Of a DNA stretch of 64,000 nucleotides, positions 60,344-64,000 are shown in pieces. Numbering within the stretch: position 1 is the first letter of the stretch; each line of letters begins with the position of its first letter. This stretch comes from Solanum dulcamara (Eukaryota > Streptophyta > Magnoliopsida > Solanales > Solanaceae): NCBI RefSeq assembly GCF_947179165.1, contig NC_077242.1, positions 28,705,097 to 28,769,096 of the forward strand, written 5' to 3'. The notes beneath the pieces are model-generated. The model was given only the letters and a program-made list of their open reading frames with translations. It was not told the DNA's origin and searched no databases. The position numbers and the translations under genes are program-made.

Positions 60344-62542
60344 TGAAATAGCTCGAAAGTCAAAAAGTCAGAACCAAGGAGAAAATATTCAAAATATGGA
60401 CTGACTTCAAATCTACGAGTCCCTATATGACTTGTAGAGCTTCCTATGAGTCATAGGGTAAGTTCTTGAGCTTGTTCAGGGCTATCCTATGAAGAAAACT
60501 TTACAACTCATTAGGATGAGTCATTCCAGTCGATGAGTCATAACAAAGACTTGTAGTAAAAGTTTTGAGGCTCGAATATGCAAGTTCTAAGGACCTGTAG
60601 GACGAATGAAGATTACGAGTCATATACTCGATAATGAGTTGTAAACTTAACTCGTAAGAGTAGATTAGAGGCTCCAAACTTAAGAAATTCAGGAGTTGCA
60701 AGAAAATTCGAATCGACGACAAGTAGTCACAATGATGAGTTGAAGCAACAACTCATAAATACAATTTCATAGACATGATATTTAGGGTTTTTCCAAAATT
60801 TGTAGGACGAGTCATCTTGATGACTCATCAGTATTTCTATGATTTGTAGGTCCAAAATTTATTATTTAATGGAGGATAATTTCGTCCTTTTCCAAGTTTA
60901 GTTTAATGAATGTAGACACTTTTATGGCCAAGTTCAAAGTCTATATTTATCTAATTCTTCAAATTCCCCTCCTATTTAATTCACTCTTCAAATTTTCCCT
61001 AAGGTAAGACTAAGAGATCCTCTCAAAGCTTCTTCTCCAAACTTCAAGCTAGGATTTCAAATTCATTAAGGTTCCTCTTCAATTCTAGGTTGATTTTACC
61101 AAGGTATGTGGGGATTGATCCATGGGTTCCTTTCACCCATGGAGTCCCAAGTTTTCCCTTAAAAATCTCATGAAATTTCCTTATCTTACTCTAATTTTGA
61201 TGAATTATGTTGGGCTTTTTCAATTACGGTTTTAAGTGTTATCAATTGATCATTATAAGTATGTTTCTACGTAAATTATATGATTTCAAGATGAATTATG
61301 AATGTCCATGCATGAAGCTATTTTCAATTATGATTTACATGAAAGTGTGATTATGAAGCTCAATGATTTCAAATATTCTCATAATTTTTGTCCAAATTAA
61401 CTATGTATATGAGTTTTACTCTAAATTCAATATGTATTATGATTACAGATTTCAATTATGATCAAAATATGGATTTCATGCAAGTTATGGAAAAGGTGAC
61501 TTAGGGCCCTATGTTGGTGACCAAGGAACCTCATGATATGAATTATGAAAGTATGATATTGTAATGTTGAAAGGCGAATACTCACATTGCAAGTATGTTA
61601 TGAAAATGAGCTTCTCTATGAATGTTAAATCTATGTACAAGTTTTATGATATATGTTGAGTATGATTACTATGTATGTATTCCATGGAATTTGACTAAGC
61701 ACTAAGCGGACTTTGAGGTGGGGGCCCTACCAAAGCCTTAGTAGCAGCCTCTAGTTCCTTAAACTACGTGCCACCATAGGTTGCTTTAATGGCTTAGCTA
61801 GTGGATCCACATATAGCATATGTACATGACCCACCTAGCGGGGTAGAGTCTACTTTGGCAAGTAGATTCTCCTTTTTTCATTGTATAGGAAGACATCGGG
61901 ATTCCATGTTATAGCTTGCATGGTCTTATTATCGGTTATGGTTCCTATCCCATATACGTATATTATTCTTATGTTCGATTATGGTTTCAACTATGTCCCT
62001 TAAATGCTATGATCCTTATGATTTTTCTCATGACTTTACTTATCCTTTTTATTTATGTACGTTCTTTCATCATTGCATCCAATGATTTACATTGCATGTC
62101 ATGCCCGCATACTTAGTACATTCAAACTTATTAATGCATATTATGCCTACATTGTCTCATATTATAGGTATTAAGGATCATATTCCTGCATGTGGCTAGT
62201 GAGCTTCCATTTGACAAACTTTTGGTGAGTCCTCATCTATCGAGGAGTAGTTATGGGTCGGTTCTTTTAAATACTTTTTACTTAAATTATGATTTATAGA
62301 TGAGCTAGGGACGTGTCTTAGCCATTTTCCTTCTTGGTTAGTAGAGGCATTAGTTGGACAAAATATGTAGAGTCTATGTAGTCAAATTTACGATCTCTTT
62401 ATGATTCATGTTTAGTCTTTCTATGTTGTTTCCGCATTTAATTTACCTTATGTATGATTTATGATATGTCAAAAGGCTTGGTTGGAGTCCTTCGGAGTTT
62501 CAATTGTCGTATTATGACTAGATCCTAGGTTGAGTCTTGACA
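60344..62542 (+). repeat. 5' LTR of a third gypsy element
   Basis: About 2.2 kb from TGAAATAGCTCG to ttgaCA, rich in gagtcat/atgactcgt-type words at 60390-60850. It ends next to a primer-site remnant and is followed by gag, which fixes its right end. The left edge is inferred from where the older protease frame breaks and from the TG start; the other LTR is outside the window. Confidence 0.6.
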
Positions 62543-62546
62543 AACT

Positions 62547-62558
62547 TAGTATCAGAGT
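62547..62558 (+). other. Degenerate primer binding site
   Basis: TAGTATCAGAGT resembles the tRNA-iMet primer site TGGTATCAGAGC with two changes, 4 nt after the LTR. Confidence 0.65.
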
Positions 62559-62759
62559 ATAAGATTTAAGATGTCATAGGGTGTCCAACATGTCGCATCA
62601 AGTAGAGTCTTATTCATGATTGTGAAGTGCGCCACATCTATAAATAGAAGGATATAAGGCATTTTATAAAATCCTTACTTCTTTTAGGATATATTTCGTA
62701 CAATAGAGTATACTTTAAGACTTCCTTTTCTTAACGATTGTCCTTTGTCATTTTAAGAA

Positions 62760-64000
62760 ATGCCTCCAAGAAGAGCACCTATGTAAAGAGGGATCAATTC
62801 TAATGAGGACCAAGCTCTTCGGTCCCTCAAGGCAATGGTCCCCTACCTGACCAAATTACTAATGAAGAGTTTCGAACTGCTATCACCATTCTAGCCCAAG
62901 TAGTGGCCAACCAAGGGGTTGTGGCTCCTCCTAATGCTCCTACTCCAGCCTCTACAGTGAGGGACTTTGCAAGGATGAACCCTCCCCAATTCCATGGTTC
63001 GAAAGTTGATAAGGATCCCCAAGAATTTATTGATGGGGTCTACAAGATAGTGAGTATCATGGGGGTGAATTCAGAAGATAAAGCGGAGTTGGCGGCTTAC
63101 CAACTAAAAAGTGTGGCCCAAGTTTGGTATACACAAGGGAAGTTAAAAAGATTGGATGAAGGACCTATTGATTGGGAAGCCTTCAAACTTGTGTTCCTTG
63201 ATTGTTTCTTCCCTCTTGAGATAAGAGAGGCGAGGTGTTAGAGTTCATCAATATTCAACAAGGGAACATGAGTATGAGGGACTATGCCCTCAAGTTCACT
63301 AATCTATCCAAGTACGCTCCTTCATTAGTTGTTGGTCTACATGCCCAAATAATCCAATTCACATTTGGGGTGTTCGACTTAGTTGCTAAAGAATATCATA
63401 CCACTATGCTTGTCAAAGAAATTGACATATCTCAGCTCATGACTTTTTTCAAACAAATTGAGGGAGAGAAACTCAAAGAGATGAGAGTGAGGGATTCTAA
63501 GAGGGCTTAGTTTGAAGGTGGGTTCTCTAATGCTAGGACCAATGGTGGTGGAAGTGGATGTTCTCAATGAGGACAAAGTTTAGGGAAGAAGTTTGTCAAG
63601 GATAGGGTGTCATCTCCTAAGGTTCAAGGAGGAGATGTTAATGCTAGTAGCTCTTCATTTCCCAAGTGTGCAAAGTGTGGAAAGAATTGTGGATGGAAAT
63701 TCTTGATGGGAATGAATGCTTGTTATAGATGTGGAAAGATGGTCCATAAGCAATACAAGTGCCCTTATGTTGCCAAAAAATATGGAGAAGGTCATCCTCA
63801 AGGAGGTCAAGTGCAAAAAAATGCCCAAGTTCAACCTAAGAGTGGCTAACGCAATAATCGATCTATGCCCTTCATGCTAGGAAAGATATGGAAGAGATCC
63901 CAATGTGGTCACGGGTATGTTATGGGTCTTTAACTTTGATATTTATGCATTGCTTGATCTGGGTGTCAATTTGTCTTTTGTTACTCCTTACCTTGCTATG
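62760..64000 (+). pseudogene. Gypsy gag and start of protease, broken, runs off the window
   Basis: ATG 62760 opens MPPRRAPM and is followed at once by TAA (62784). Gag continues in shifted frames: VRDFARMNPPQFHGSKVDKD, AELAAYQLKSVAQVWY, then after a frameshift at about 63235 LEFINIQQGNMSMRDYALKF, a TAG at 63508, and a zinc knuckle CYRCGKMVHKQYKC (about 63720-63761; CX2CX4HX4C intact). A protease-like stretch (LLDLGVNLSFVTPY) appears at the very end, with the D-S-G region altered. Same type of element as, but in opposite orientation to, the decayed pol at 57880-60343. Confidence 0.8.

Overview
The window is repeat-dominated nuclear DNA of a flowering plant. The LTR-retrotransposon families, the tRNA-derived SINE, the ULP1-carrying Mutator element and an endogenous pararetrovirus suggest a dicot, probably Solanaceae; this rests on family resemblance recalled without a database search. 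I see no complete, clearly functional host gene. Host-derived sequence is limited to fragments: a BiP/HSP70 scrap (381-572), two exons of the RNA polymerase III largest subunit (33014-33517), and the broken 3' part of a plant BTB/POZ gene (44035-44989).

Layout. 1-3460: AT-rich DNA with Helitron-like and other DNA-transposon debris. 3686-13037: a Mutator-like (MULE) composite in which a decayed ULP1-protease/DUF1985 gene on + converges on a decayed transposase on -. 15270-17674: a second, inverted and 3'-truncated copy of the transposase with a triplicated leader. This whole domain is saturated with the motif GATACAT/ATGTATC and holds several independent tandem amplifications. 18115-27419: a complete Ty3/gypsy chromovirus with TSD TAAAT, broken only by nonsense codons. 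27933-29224: remains of another gypsy element. 29225-30988: an RTE-like LINE on -. 34811-39756: a young Ty1/copia element with TSD GATGT. 41191-43088: a solo LTR related to the first gypsy, with TSD GTTCA. 45173-46272: a non-autonomous element with terminal inverted repeats. 46541-46738: a SINE with about 16-bp TSD. 47084-48140: a perfect (TAA)n tract of 1057 bp.

48141-56380 is the highlight: an endogenous Caulimoviridae-like element, all three genes on the - strand and all open (movement protein; a 1507-residue polyprotein with zinc knuckle, protease, reverse transcriptase and RNase H; and a 479-residue protein). It is bounded by 361-bp direct repeats with no difference visible between them, carries a tRNA-Met primer site beside an LTR-like TG...CA core, has no integrase, and sits inside a (TAA)n microsatellite.

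56475-64000: AT-rich DNA, then a decayed gypsy pol on -, interrupted at its protease by the LTR of another gypsy element on + whose broken gag runs off the window.

Functionally, the window is a nest of successive insertions. The only open multi-gene unit is the pararetrovirus: its promoter-like repeat, primer site and head-to-tail ORFs fit one pregenomic RNA read right to left. Two host fragments, NRPC1 and BTB/POZ, may mark the eroded backbone of an old gene neighbourhood.
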